A stretch of 64,000 nt of DNA. It comes from Rhabditophanes sp. KR3021 (taxonomy: Eukaryota; Nematoda; Chromadorea; Rhabditida; Alloionematidae). The position numbers were made by a program, and so were the translations under genes. The notes below the pieces were generated by a model. The model was not told the DNA's origin. It did not search any database and worked only from the letters and a program-made list of their open reading frames with translations. Location of the stretch: assembly GCA_963281155.1 (NCBI GenBank), contig CAUJLY010000006.1, forward strand, positions 1,302,001 to 1,366,000, in the 5' to 3' direction. Shown here one piece after another: positions 1 to 13,087 of the stretch (its first letter is position 1; every line of letters starts with the position of its first letter).

Positions 1-36
1 ATATATCATTAAATATAAACAATCAAAGCTAATATA

Positions 37-1367
37 ATGACTATATTCAAACAACTGCTTTTGACTGGTAATTACTTTTCCTACTTTTATCCCTACCCTC
101 ATATATTCTTCCTTTTGTAGTCATTTCGATATGTAGTGTAACATGCCAGTATTATGCTCAGCCAAATTATATCCACCAGTCTCAAGGATTCTATCCTCAA
201 TACCAACAACAGCAAATGCACCAACAACAAATCCAACAGCCTCAAACTTACCAACAATTTCCTCCACAACACCAATATTATTCCCAGGTCCCACCGCAAC
301 TAAGTAAATCGCCCTCAAATTATTATTATGCCCAAAACATCCCACAATATCAGACACAACAAACCCAACAAGCACCAATTGTTCAATATCACCAATACCA
401 ACCTCAAATCCACCAACAGCCACAACACTTCATTCAATATAATCAAAGACAACATCTAGGTCCACAAAAAGCTTCTTATCAAGTTTCAAATTATCAACAA
501 CAACCATCATATCAGAACAAGTTTAATACTTATCCACCAGAAGTCCAATATAATCCATCTCCTGCTCAACAACCTAGATATAATAACGTCCAGCCTCAAC
601 TTTCAAGAAAAGAAGTCGACACGACTCAATATTACCCAAAGCAAAATACTATCCCACCTCCAATCCATAGAACAGAATCTTTAATCAAAGTAGGCGAAAC
701 TTTTTCTGGCTCAACGGTACAGAATGCAAATTACAATAGCGATTCTTTGGCTGCTGACTTGCCACCACCACCTCCCCCAGAGAAATTCATGCCAGAAAGT
801 AGCAAAGTAGTAGGGCCTAAAATGCAACAAAGGACTAAGAACTCAAATGTAGTCAAAGATTCACATGCCGTACGAGGAGGCCAAACTCATAATGAAAATA
901 GGGCAGTACTTTCTATCCCAACCCACCCACAACCACTTCTCGTTCCAACCCAACAACGACCAGTTTCGGTGACCCAGACTTTAATTGCCGCTACTCAGGC
1001 CCCTGCTCCCTCAACTACTAGATCACCACTTCCAGACAAGAAACAAGAAAGAATTGGCTCATCACCTCCTGCAAATGCTGTCTTCCTCCAATGCTGTAGG
1101 ACCAAAAAAGTTTCAACTAAATGCGAGTCAAGGTGTAATTTTGATGTGTTGAGTAAAAAAGTATTGACTGGTATGTTTTTGGGATCGGATCCTTGTCCAC
1201 AGTCTTTTGGACGTGATTTGTTTTCCTGTGCAGCTCAAGATTCAGATCATACTGATTGCTGTAAACGAATGAACGTAGCAAGAACTCCAGCCGGTGAAAA
1301 ATGTTACGCTTTTTGCAAGATGACTCCTGGAACCGAATTTACAGTGACGTTGATGGGGGCAAAATGA
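37..1367 (+). CDS. Secreted Gln/Pro-rich protein with C-terminal DB module
   Basis: Two exons are supported: 37-67 and 121-1367, with a 53-nt GT-AG intron. Spliced, they give about 425 aa and create a clean signal peptide (MTIFKQLLLTVISICSVTC) that neither exon shows alone. Residues about 21-320 are low-complexity Q/P/Y-rich sequence, including a run of prolines near codon 245. The last ~95 residues carry the cysteine pattern of the nematode DB module (CC...C...C...C...C...CC...C...C). DB proteins are secreted or extracellular and are mostly functionally uncharacterised. The module stops soon after the ...CYAFCK segment, so the final conserved cysteine-containing tail of the family is missing. 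Either this is a short form or the 3' end has been truncated, since the next sequence is a decayed gene. The family call is good; the function is unknown. Confidence 0.8.
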
Positions 1368-1411
1368 TATAAAATAGGAATCCTTTATTAAAGGGGATAC
1401 AAAATAGAAAA

Positions 1412-2830
1412 CTAAAAATAAGACTCAAAGTCAGTATAAATAACATCTTTCATCCCAAACACCTTTTCCATCAAAAGTAGACCAACCCATTGACGAGTTG
1501 TAGGTGATAACTTGGAGACATTCTTGAGTGACCATTTGCCATGATTGAGATTTGTAGCTTGACTGGCAAAGGACTCAGTTAACATGTGTACTTTAAACTT
1601 TCAGCCAATTCTTTAGATGTGACATTCATTTTATTCACAATAGCTGTCATCTTAGATTCCTCTTCATTGTGGATTGGTTGTTGGAGAGAATCTGGTTGTA
1701 ATCAAGATGAAAGTTGTAGATACAGAGGTGGTTTACTCATGCCAAGGTTGTGTCTCCCATTTTCTTTGACATCGACGTAATAGACAGCTCCCGTGAAATC
1801 TTTCAAAGTCCATTCACCCCAAAGATTTCTTGTTGAATTTAGAATCCACAGATGTGTAAACCTAGACAAGAGTTACGAAATTTGGATTGTTGTAGTGTAG
1901 CCAGATGCCGCACAATGTTTCCATTGCACCAAAGTCATCATTAAATTGTTGCACTTTGTAAACAGTTTTTTGCATTTTCTTTCTCCGGAATGTTCTGCCA
2001 AAACACAGGGAACATTATGGCATCATTTGTAGAATATTTCAATGGAATGATCATTATGTTCATTAAGTTTCTTCTTAGACATAAAAACACACGAACATCC
2101 CTCACATTTGTGTGTCTTTTGTGGAGTAAATTTTGGTATCCTTTGTTCTGTGGTAACATGATGAACTTTTGCTTTATCCAATAGTTGTTCGAAGTGACAT
2201 CCAACTCTTTCATTTGATCCTGAGTAAGTAGATTCTGAAAGTGACGCCTTTCGGTCTTCATATCCGAGTTTGTAAGTCTTGAAGAACCATAGACAATTAA
2301 ACACCTTTTAAATGCAAAGGCATCTGCTTCATCATAATAAAGATTTCCATTAAATTCTAGGCATTTGAGAGGTAAAAATCATACACATTCTTTTTGCCAT
2401 CATCACCGATTTGGGGACTTTAACGAACTATTCTTTTACAAGTTACTGAGTGGTGTAGTTTGGAAACTTGTTTATACCATTGCCTTTATTCCCTTTTAAA
2501 CCTTCACAAGTAAAGTTGGCAAAATGCGAGTTGTCTGCAAATGTGTTAGGGCATTTAGAGCAGTGATAGATTTGCGGGGATGTATTGGTACCATCACCAA
2601 ATTAAACAACCAGACAAACCCTGACTCCTAAAAATGGGCAAAGTATATTAACTTTGCCAAAGGAAAGACAGCCTTGTGGAAGTCGCAATATTTTTCCTCA
2701 CCACAGACCGAAACTCTTTCGAAGTTAGGTAATCGAGTAGAAAGGTCCTTTTGAATACCCAAATTATCACCACTAATGCATCTGTCATCATCCTTTAAAC
2801 TAAACTCACTGAATAATCAATTTTATATTT
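1412..2830 (-). pseudogene. Decayed minus-strand gene with zinc-finger-like remnants
   Basis: Several protein-like blocks lie in changing minus-strand frames separated by stops. From the 5' side: a Cys-rich block near 2680-2820 (VSVCGEEKYCDFHKAVF), a C2H2-like block near 2520-2600 (YHCSKCPNTFADNSHF), an acidic block near 2220-2350, a second finger-like block near 2050-2120 (KCEGCSCVFMSKKKLNEH), and two related C-terminal blocks near 1707-1830 and 1412-1585 that both start with W-S/T-L-K. No single open frame or splice model joins them. I read this as a dead zinc-finger-type protein gene. The upstream limit is uncertain and could reach about 3560. What the parent gene did cannot be said. Confidence 0.45.
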
Positions 2831-5395
2831 AGTCAACTGTTGATTGACTTTAACTTTTATTCTTAGACCCATCGATCATCCATGAGTCTCGCTTGATCTA
2901 CTCATGACATTTAGAGATGGATACTTCGAGTATTACGTAAATAGGTAAACAACCTGTAATACATAGCATTAATATAATAAACACCACAATATATATCAAA
3001 GTTGATAATAACCATAGACAACAATACTTTCCAAATGAGATCTGTCTTTATTTTCGCTTCACCCACATAATAGCCAATTTTAATGTAGTCTTTAAAAGGA
3101 TTCTTGATTTTGTTTGGATCTTAGAAGAGGTAGGTGTAAAGAGTAGTGTGAGGTATTTGATTTTCTTTCACAAATAAAGTGTGATTCTTTAACCATTTGG
3201 CAGACTTTCGATTTGTTTTGCTTTTTCTTAACGAAATGACTTAATAGTTTGAGTGGCATTGTTGACAATGAGAAAGGTGATTGCAGCAGCATAGCATAGT
3301 TTGTCATTTAATTAAAACCACATGACTTTTATCCTCAGACAATTGGTTCATTTTGAGCAGCTTAGGGCATTAGAGGCTTGTTCTATCAACTACCATCACA
3401 TTCATTTGGATGATTATGAAATATCGAAATGTCATCTTTTCATCTTCTGCTCTTACACCGCAAAATGAAAACACATCTCTTTTGTTGAAAGATTAGTTAA
3501 GATCAAACTCCCAATTTGTAAGGAAAGGCGACGTCAGAGGAAAATAAAACATGGTCGATTTCTCAAATATCCCTCAGTATAAAATATCACAAACATTAAA
3601 AGATAAGGATAACAAAATGTTGTAAACATACATTAATCTTAAATCAAAACCATCCAACAACTTTTAATGCTAATCTATTTTCAGGTAAGTCATTACAAAT
3701 TGTTTTCATCTAATTTTTATTCTTTTAGGCTGATGTAACATATTTACCATGTTGGAGCGTCCTAAATGACATCAAACAATGCTTCAAAAGATCAATTATT
3801 GAGATCCTCTAATTGTATATAGCTTGCCTTTTTCATCTATAGTGACAAAAAGTATTATTATTAAAAAAGTAACTTTTGTTTGACCCTATATTGTGCCCTT
3901 TTATACACCTATATATTTGAATGTTTTCTTCTTTTTTAATAATTGTAGAAAAAATAGATATGAATCATCGACAATTCTTTCCTTCTGGTGACACATTTCA
4001 GCAAAAGATTTTTAAATATTACAGCAAATGAAGATGTGTTGACTTTTTATTAATTATATGTTTTTTGTACCAACTTTTGTGTATGTGTTAATTTTTATTG
4101 TTTCCTGTCGCATATTTGATATGCTATTATCACTCTCTCTTTCTCCATTTAAAATAACTGGAATGTCTTCTTTTCATTTCACGAATAAATATTTTTAAAT
4201 TTTTCACTTTTTATGATTAAATTAATTATCACATTTATCTTCATTAAACACATTGATTGTTAGTTTAAGTGTATATAAATATACCAACTTGATAAGACAA
4301 ATCGCTTTATCAGTCACCTATAAAATACATTGATAACAAAATCTTATAATTCACTTGAAATCAATATGATGACTTTTTTAAATACCATCCATATGTTTAA
4401 TGCTTCAATTTATTAAACTTTATTCTGCCCTTTTAAGATTTGTTTATCTAGACGAAGGTAGAAAGGGGGACAATCATACCATTTAACCACATATACACAT
4501 AAACAATGCTAAAATTACAAAAAAAGGAAATGATGTGAGTAATGTCTTGTACATCACTTAATTTCTTATCTTGGCTGTAATTGTACATGGTCACTTCATT
4601 TAATGGTTTCATTTAATAAGAAACAACATAATAATACATATTACTACTCCTACACGCTCTACTTCATCTCCAAAGTGACTGAATTTAAAGACACCCTTGC
4701 ATTATTGTCTTATCGAAACATTTTGTATAAGTGATGTTAAAAAGTGCCTTTGATCATAGTTTCTTCTCATTACTTTTAAGTAAAATACGATGGTATCAAT
4801 ATTTGGAATGATAAAAAAGATTGTCCAAAGCCACATACATATATTGATACCTTTAAACACTCAGCAATCATCAAATCAAATATTTCTTTGATATAGCGGT
4901 GTCTCAAAAAGTGGTAAGAATGACAGTTTCCAAAGATAGTTTTATCATATTACTACTCCGTGGTAATTGTATCTTCCAATCACCTACTATGATATATACT
5001 TTTGTGGTAAAATAATCTTCCGAATAGTCTTCACCATTAACGGTATTACCAATTTTAAGCCAATCAAATTGATATCTTATTTTAAACAACCCTTGATATA
5101 TAGGCAAAGGGTTCATTTATTTTTTTAAGTGACAACTATCTACGCATACTATTTTGGGTAAAACAACCATCAGCAAGTTGTTGGTATTTGTTTTTTAATT
5201 GTTCAAATAATGTTTATACCTTTAATACTAAAAGATCCAATCAAATGATTATTAGATGTTACGTGACTTTTGATGATTATTTATGGAAAGTGTTAATTGA
5301 AGATTATCTTTTGCAGAGTTTATTTTATAGTACCCTTGAATCGTTTAATTTGTACGTATTTGTAGATTCAAACATAAATAATATAACTTGATAAG
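2831..5395. other. AT-rich intergenic stretch, possible gene remnants
   Basis: No convincing gene. Two short minus-strand open stretches (about 3092-3307 and 4904-5116) look mildly protein-like. The second contains a DWLKIGNTV-type segment that loosely resembles a KDYIKIGYYV segment read near 3060-3110. They could be further debris of the decayed gene to the left. The part from about 3600 to 4900 is plain AT-rich sequence and includes the presumed upstream region of the acyltransferase gene. Confidence 0.4.
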
Positions 5396-8009
5396 ATGCA
5401 GTTGACACTGCTTTATCAAGTCTTGCCTATTATCTTATTCCTAACATCAACAGTAGGTGATCGGATTGTAATAAATGAAGAAAATGATCTCGATTATTTG
5501 GAAGATGCCCTCATAGATGGATCCATAATCAATAATTTCTTCCATGATTCAAAGTCGAAACTGATTCTAGAGCTGGACTTTTTCCAAGACGCCATCTCAA
5601 TCATCATGAATGCGACTGAGAGTGCCAAAGACGGAGACACTAATCCTCTTTACCAACTAATTGAATTATTGGAACCGATCAAGAACTTTGACATATCAGC
5701 AGCCTGTGTCTCTGATTTGTACCATTTCATTGACACCACTACCCGATATGCTAAGACTGTGGAAGCGTCTAAGAAATGTCTAGATTGTGGTTGCAAAGCT
5801 AATATTTCAATAGATTTCGATAGTTATGAGTGGATTTTTGATGGTAATTTTAATCAGTAGTGGCATTATATTTTTATGCATTTCAGTTGTTGATGCCATG
5901 GGCAAGGTTCCTTCTGCTGTGATGGGCGGCAATAATTTATGGATAGGTTCTTGGCACACTTGTAATAAAATTAATGTCCAGAAAAATGTCCAGAACCAAA
6001 GATGGAAAGGACAATATTGCAAGCTTGAGTTTCAAACATACAACAAAAACAACCCCCTCGTTCAAATGGCTACCAATTCCAAAACAGACCCTTCAGCTCA
6101 TTGTACAGCCAAGCCAAGTCCCTTATTATCAGACAATTGGTCGGAAGAAGATTCAAAATGCTTCACTCTGTTACCTTTAATAAACTTCGGAGTTTGTACC
6201 CCAGACACGTGCACCGAATATGACGTTGAACGTATCATCAACTATATTTACAGAAAAGCCGAAGCTTTGAGCGGTAAGAAGTTAGTTTGTGATGCGAAAG
6301 TACATTGCCAAAGCGAAAGAGCAGAAACCAAATTGGCAAATGATCCAAATTCGATGTTAGTTATTTATTTTTTGACAGCTATTTTGGGAATAGTCATCTT
6401 CGGAACTTTGTATGATATTTACGTTTATCAGCCGCTGATGAAGAAAAATAGGCCTGTAGAAAAGAATTGGTTTATTCATCTCATATTAGCTTTTTCACTG
6501 TTTAGTAACGGTAAAAGCATCTTAGAAAATTCGAAGGGAAGAGATCAAATCACATGTCTGCACGGAACCAGGGTTTTGTCAATGTTTTGGATTATTCTCG
6601 GACACACTTATTGGTACATTTGTACATCACTGACAGCTGACAATGTCTTACAAACATTAAGAAATTTTCCTAAGTATTTTCACAATCAAATAATTGTTCA
6701 AGCCCCACTCGCCGTAGACTCCTTCTTTCTTCTCTCCAGTATGCTGACCACGTATCTCTTTTTTAAGAAAGCTCTATCCACTAAAAAGGATGCCACAGGC
6801 AAGGTGATTCCGAATCCACACAATCTAAAATCAGGAACCTTTTGGGTTGTTTTTTACCTGCGTAGATATATCCGGTTGACACCAGTTTACGTAGTCGTCA
6901 TGATACTTGACGTCACCGTTTTAAATTACATCTCCAGCGGTCCATTTTGGCAACCAGTTGAAAAAAACTATTGCCGGCTGTCGTGGTGGACTAATTTAAT
7001 TTATATGAATAACTTCTTGCTACAAGATGTAGAGCAATGCATGGGATGGTCTTGGTATTTGGCAAATGATTTCCAACTTTACCTTTTCTGTCCTTTATAC
7101 ATCCTTTTACTTCATTACAATGAAAAGTGGGGAATTGCAGCATGTCTTGGAACTTTAGGATGCTCTTCAATATTCAGATTGATCATTTCTTTGGTCAAAG
7201 GTTACCCACCAGCTCCTATCTTAACAACGAAGCTTGAAATAGTTTCCGTACTAAATGATTATTGGAATGATTTATATGTGAAGCCGTATATTCGTTGTGG
7301 GCCTTATATGATTGGAATTTTGGTTGGATACTTCTTATACAAAGCAAAAGCTAAATTCGATGAAAGAATGGTGGGAAGTACTTTAAATGATGAAGAAAAA
7401 AGCCGCCTCCCAATAGTTGAAATCCCCCCCAAAAAGTTATACCTAATTTGGGGAACAAATACAATTTGTGGACTTTATTCTGTCTTCGGTCTATACAATT
7501 ATTCCTTGACAGGTGACATTGGAATGTTCCACAGAGTCTTTTACACCTTACTAGGAAGACCATTCTTTTCAATTAGTTTGGGGTGGGTGGTTTATGCTTG
7601 TGCCACTGGAAATGGAGGTATTGTTAATAGAATTTTGTCATGGAAAGCATTTGTTCCACTCAGTAAAATAACATTCTGTGCTTATTTGATGCACCCGTTG
7701 GTGTTGCAATTTTACAACTTTAGCAGACCACAACCTTTCCATTTCACTTCAACCTACCAGATGTTTACGTTGTATAGTGTAGCAGTGGCTGCTTCCTTCT
7801 TCGTAGCCTTCTTTGTTGCCTGTTTCTTTGAGTTTCCAGTCACTTATATAGATAAACTTATCTTCGAAGGGTCTCGAAACAAGAAACCAATGGTGGAAGA
7901 AACCAAACTAAGTGTTAGTTACACCCCAACACCTATAAGTCTTCAAAATGGAAACCAAGAAAACGTTCCCCTCACAGTGATTGATGAAGAAAGGGAGGAA
8001 GAAATATAA
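5396..8009 (+). CDS. NRF-6-like membrane acyltransferase (nose resistant to fluoxetine family)
   Basis: Exons 5396-5843 and 5887-8009 flank a 43-nt intron (GTAATT...TTTCAG), giving about 856 aa. The splice is needed: exon 1 runs into a stop at 5858, and the join restores a continuous frame through VVDAMGKVP. Residues 1-21 form a signal peptide. Residues about 80-290 are the cysteine-rich NRF-6 N-terminal domain (GSWHTC, QYCKLEF, GVCTPDTC). A transmembrane helix follows, then the acyltransferase-3 region with roughly ten hydrophobic segments, including the conserved HGTRVLSMFWIILGHTYW stretch with its family histidine. Family members are multi-pass proteins implicated in lipid or small-molecule transport and acyl transfer in worm intestine and hypodermis; the exact substrate is unknown. 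Length and domain order are normal, so the gene looks intact. Confidence 0.93.
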
Positions 8010-8151
8010 AAATATACAACATACAATTAAATAAGACTTTTATTTTCAAGATAACTTCACTTAAAACAATTAATATAATAGAGTAAATCAAAAAATATTT
8101 TGTACATCTTCTTTGCATATAAACAAATTAATGATTAATGAAAATGTTAAT

Positions 8152-9308
8152 TCAACAGTTAATAAACATTAAACCACATAATAATGATAAAAGTAATGCC
8201 GAATTGAATGAAGCTTTGATAAAAGAATCGCTGACTGCCATTGAATTGCAATAATTGCCATTACATGCACAAACGCTACAACAAATGCATTAATATGATA
8301 GTATGTTTGTTACCTCATTTGTGAGTCAAATGTTGACGACCCGCCACTTATTAATTGCGTGGTATTGAAGTTTCTACAGAAGGAGTGAGTTTTTAAGGCA
8401 GATGCTGGGCCTGTTCTATTGAAACCATATAAAAAGATGGACGAATAACAACCCCTGATATACCCTCTTGCTCCAATTCCTGAAAGTAAATTATACTGAC
8501 TAATATTTAGTATTATTAATTTGTGTCTTTAATTAATCATCTTTTTAACAATACTTAAGACATTAATTGCTGACAACTTTAATGTTCTTACATCTAACTT
8601 ATGATAAACACCTACTGCCGTTATTAAATAATATGACAGATATTCATCAAATGCATCAGACCTCTATTATGATATACATTCGACACGACTTTTATTGCCA
8701 ATTAAATCTGTTGCTATTAACTTTTTGCAAAGCCTATTTGTTTATTTTGACATTCACCTTCATATGTTACTCTTATTGCCAATTTATTATGAGTAGCAAG
8801 GGATAAAGAGTGTTTCTTTTTGCTTTTAAATATGCTCTTATTAAATATCATTTATAAGTGATGAATACATTAAGGTCTCTGGTAATGAGAGTAAATACGA
8901 AACGTACATATAAATAATAAGTGCAACTATGTTATCAAACTTCGACATGATATTTGGTGAAAAATTAGCACTAAACATCTATCAACTTACCGATTCGGAG
9001 ATTTTCAACGATTGTCAAGCAGTTTTCGTTTGGTTCGCAACTTATGAAGGGCACCTCACTTCCTCTCTTTTGAGGATCTTGGCAATTGTCGGTGAATGCT
9101 CTAGGTTCTTGGTAGAGTCGTGCATAACCGGCGAAAATCCACGTGGCCCCATAATAACGAGACATACAACTGAAGCATTTGGCTGATTCTAACATTAATG
9201 AGTTTGCCTTAGTACATACAAAGTTAATGGTCAAAACTTACCAACATGGTGAACTGAATACGAGGAAAGGGAGAACAAAGATAATATCAATGACAAATAT
9301 ATCACCAT
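8152..9308 (-). CDS. Ly6/quiver-like GPI-anchored protein
   Basis: Four exons on the minus strand: 9242-9308, 8991-9188, 8314-8479 and 8152-8275. All junctions are GT-AG and phases agree, giving about 184 aa. Exon 1 encodes a signal peptide ([19 protein letters not shown]). The mature part starts with CFSCMS and shows the cysteine spacing of nematode quiver/sleepless-type Ly6 proteins, with a [11 protein letters not shown] segment, an RGCYSS segment and the terminal CxCNGNYCN box. A hydrophobic C-terminal tail ([14 protein letters not shown]) fits GPI-anchor addition. Members are extracellular membrane-anchored modulators of receptors or ion channels. The ligand is unknown. The exon 2 to 3 intron of about 510 nt is long for this window. 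Confidence 0.85.
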
Positions 9309-12300
9309 ACCATTAGAAAGTAACTACTAAAAATAAAATTGCTCACATCATTGTTTCGAAGGTGCTCTCTTTCACAAGAAAAGATGATCACAAAATAAAA
9401 AGAATAATACATTTTCTCCAAAAATAATATTAAAAACTCTACTTAACTACATTAAATTGGAAAATAGCATTAATGAGAGAATGACAAAATACATTGAACT
9501 AAATATTTACTGTCCTTATTAAATGTTTTTCTTCTAAAAATTGGCATTTTCTTTATTATAATGAGTTGTGGTGGATGGCAATAAGAATGTTCTATAATCT
9601 AAAAAAGACTTGTTGGCGTATCAAAGACAAAATACATGGAAATATCTGAATGAAAAGCTTAAAATTTATCTTTTGCAAGATAAAAGTTGACACATCCAAA
9701 ACAACTTCAATTCGGTAGGTCCTTTTTAATAAACCACCAAAATGATTTAGCTCCAAATGTGTTTAATGAAAAATTATAATAAAACAAACAAGAGTGTGGG
9801 TTGGGAAACCATATCAAAGAGTTTGATATAGTGTAGACAGGATAAATGCATATCATACATTTAATTCATTACTTCATACTTTACATCACCATATATTACT
9901 TTTACTTATTAGTCAGGTGGTGTATGCGTGGGAAAAGACAATTGGGATAACAAGTTTGTGGGATGGCAATTGCTTTGAGGAATCACGATTTGCCATATAT
10001 AAACGTATGTTATGTGTGTGTATGGGTAAAAAGGAAGGGCAATTTCGTTGAGAGTGATATAAATATATATTGGTACAAAAAGATATTCATGGGTATAACA
10101 TTTGAAAATTAGCGTATGTGTGATAGTTTGAAGAAGAGGCCTCATTTTATTTGTGACAAATTGCTTATCATAAACCTCATCATTTTCACAATCCATTCAA
10201 AAGTAAACCAACTAAATCGAGAAATTAATACGTGTAAAAAGATACCAACAATACAAGTTTAGTTGAAAAGCTTAGAAGCAACAAGTCACCATTTCTTCAA
10301 GTTATTATCAAGATATGTTCATTTTGTATAAATATGAATTTTAAATCAGCGTCTGTTTATAAGAATGGAAATGAAATTAATTTAAATCTTAAAGGTTTGA
10401 AGAAAGAAGATGGTGGTGTGGTTTGGCATGAATAGTAGCAACATAATGAAGTTTATGTGGTGATGGGGTGGTAGTAGAGAATATATTCAAATACATATGT
10501 ACACATTTTATAAACTCTTCCCAACACTCCCCTCACATCATCATCTTTATACAAGTTTTCAGGTAAAATATTTATTAGCTGTCAAAATATTTATTAAGCC
10601 CAACTTCGTACCAAATTCAATTTAAAATAAAGGATAAAGAATGGGCCCTGCCAAAATAAACGCATGTACCAAATAACAATGCCGTTAAATTTTATATGAT
10701 ATCATGTTTTTATGTGTGAATTATAAAAATGTGTCCAACGTATGAACTCCTACAAAATATGCCATTCAAAAAACAATTTAAAAAACTGTAGTTTAATACA
10801 GTAATTTTTGGTGCATAATTAAATGGGGTCATAAAAAATAATATCTTTTATATAAATCATTTCCTTACTAAGATAGCTTTTTAATTTCAATATTTTGTAG
10901 CTGAAAATGATTGATGTAATTGGGTTAATATAAAATTAATCCACGACTGAACACATATGTATATTACAAATAATAATATCTTTTTTGAATCATTAACTAA
11001 ATAACCATTATAATAAATTGAAAAAAAGTACAATTGTTGTTTGCATGTGCACATTAAGAAAGAACGAGTATAAGTTGTTGGAATCAGTAGAAAAAGGCCA
11101 ACAAAAGTCATGGTGCTATATAAGTTAAACTACTTGACGACAATGGATTCTTTAGGTCACTACTGAATATTTGTCATTAGTTAACTCTAACAAAAAAGAT
11201 TATCAATGTACAGTTTGAAGGGCATTCGAGAGTTAAGCCTGATGTCTTTGTACTTGAAACGAAATTAGTAAAAATAAAAAAGGTTATTATTTTGGTTTAA
11301 GGTTGGGTAACACTTAAATAATGGTTATTTTTGAAATGGCTACACCATTTTAATAAGTATTACCAACTTAATGAGGAATAATTTTAATTAAAAAAGGCAT
11401 CAATTTGTTATACTATAAAAGGACAAGTTGTCTAATAGATTTATTAACAAATGGTCCTCATTAACAATTGCTTATTTTTAATTTTGATGCACAACATATA
11501 ACTCAAAATAAATTACCCATCTTGAAATTTTATTGGTAATTTAAATGAATTATTGGATGTGGATAAGATAGTCCAAAAACACAGAGAAAATTTAATTAGC
11601 AGTGCCCGTGAAATTTGAATAAATTAAAGTAACATCCTTCTTGTCAATCCAAACAATCACCAAACAAAAGAACCCCTTGACCCGAAGATGGTTTTGAAGT
11701 TTAAGAAGATGATGAAGTTAAATTGGTGATGGTATGCATTAAGAGTCAAAAAGAAAAAAAATGAATATGGTAATAGGTGGAGGAAATAAATGTATATTTT
11801 GATATCAGCTGGGTGTGTCACCCCATTGCCTAGTTATGACATTTGGCTAAGAACATTTAAAATGTATTTAATTGAGTGATCTCTTTTGATGTATATTAAG
11901 ATGCATTAACAAGCCAATTAAAAAGTTTAAAAAATTTAAGTGGACCACTATTAGCAACATTTTATGAAATCTTATGAATTTGTCGTTGCCAAAATGAAGT
12001 TATTTGCAGATACTAAAAGGGCATACTCTTCAAAGGTGATAAGTATTATAGCATTAAATCTTTGAAGTTTACATGGCTACGTAATGGCTAAGGAAAATGT
12101 TTAAATGTTTAAATATTTAATAAAATATATAATATAATATTTATATAAATTATATGAAAGTATTTATCTCAAATGGTGGATATTTTTGGTAAGGAAACTG
12201 CAAATGACAATTAATTGTGGTCTTTATTTTATTCAATTACCAATTGGGTTTTGCCTCCAATTGTTTTAAATGTTTTTTATAATGAGAAATAAGTATAACA

Positions 12301-13087
12301 TTTCACCATTAACAAAAAATATATATAATTAAATAAGAAATAAGTTTGTCCAAATAAACACACCACCATCTATATTTATCTATATTGTTGTGGTGTGTCG
12401 AAATAATATAAGTAGAGATTATATGGAACGCGTCCCGAACTTTGTAATAATGGGTATAATATTTTGACTAAATGACTCCAAATTTATTTATATATATTTA
12501 CACATACACACACCTAGCAATCCACCATATTATGGACAGTGGATAACAAAATGGATGGTCCTGAATTTAAAATTAAATAAAATTTATATAACTAATCTTT
12601 TGTCTGTGGCTTTTTTGTCAAAAAGTACAAAAGTTGCATGGCAGGAAAGAATTAGATTGGAGAGGAATTGATGAATTTGGTTGGTGTGTCCATTTATTAT
12701 AGCATTCATATTTTACAGTTTAAAGGTCTAAATTTAAAAATATTAAAGTGGAAAATTACTTTAAGCATGAAAAAATTAATTATCCAAGCTGTCCCTTTTT
12801 CTTGACATTTTTAACATACAAAAAGGACTTGTAGACACAACAATTAATCACATAATAAAATGGATATGATTTGGCTATTTTAGAAACATTTTATTAGATT
12901 TAAAGCTTTTATTAAATTGAATAAAGTAATCTATACCCATACTTAATTTCTATAAACTCGTTTTTTAAAACAAAAACGCTTGGTATTGTGTATTCATTTG
13001 TGTGTATTTTATATGTTTGGGAATTATTTAAAATTATGTATATTATGGTTGGCAAAACAAATGTATATAGATATATAGTTTATCCTT
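9309..13087. other. Long AT-rich intergenic region
   Basis: About 3.8 kb with no supported gene. Its left end is the upstream region of the Ly6/quiver-like gene, and the right end lies just beyond the 3' end of the kinase-like gene. Open stretches here (such as 9909-10196 minus) look like chance. The sequence has poly-A/T runs and short TA repeats (for example 12110-12170) but no clear dispersed element. Confidence 0.6.

Noticed and set aside
5844..5886. Two separate genes at 5396-5860 and 5826-8009
   Set aside because: A 43-nt intron with perfect ends joins both into one NRF-6-like protein, with the signal peptide in the first exon.
8929..9186. Plus-strand open frame of 85 codons
   Set aside because: It is the antisense shadow of exon 2 of the Ly6/quiver-like gene, whose four exons join cleanly on the minus strand.
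9909..10196. 95-codon minus-strand open frame in the long spacer
   Set aside because: Composition is low in charged residues and irregular, with no signal peptide, domain or splice evidence. Probably chance.
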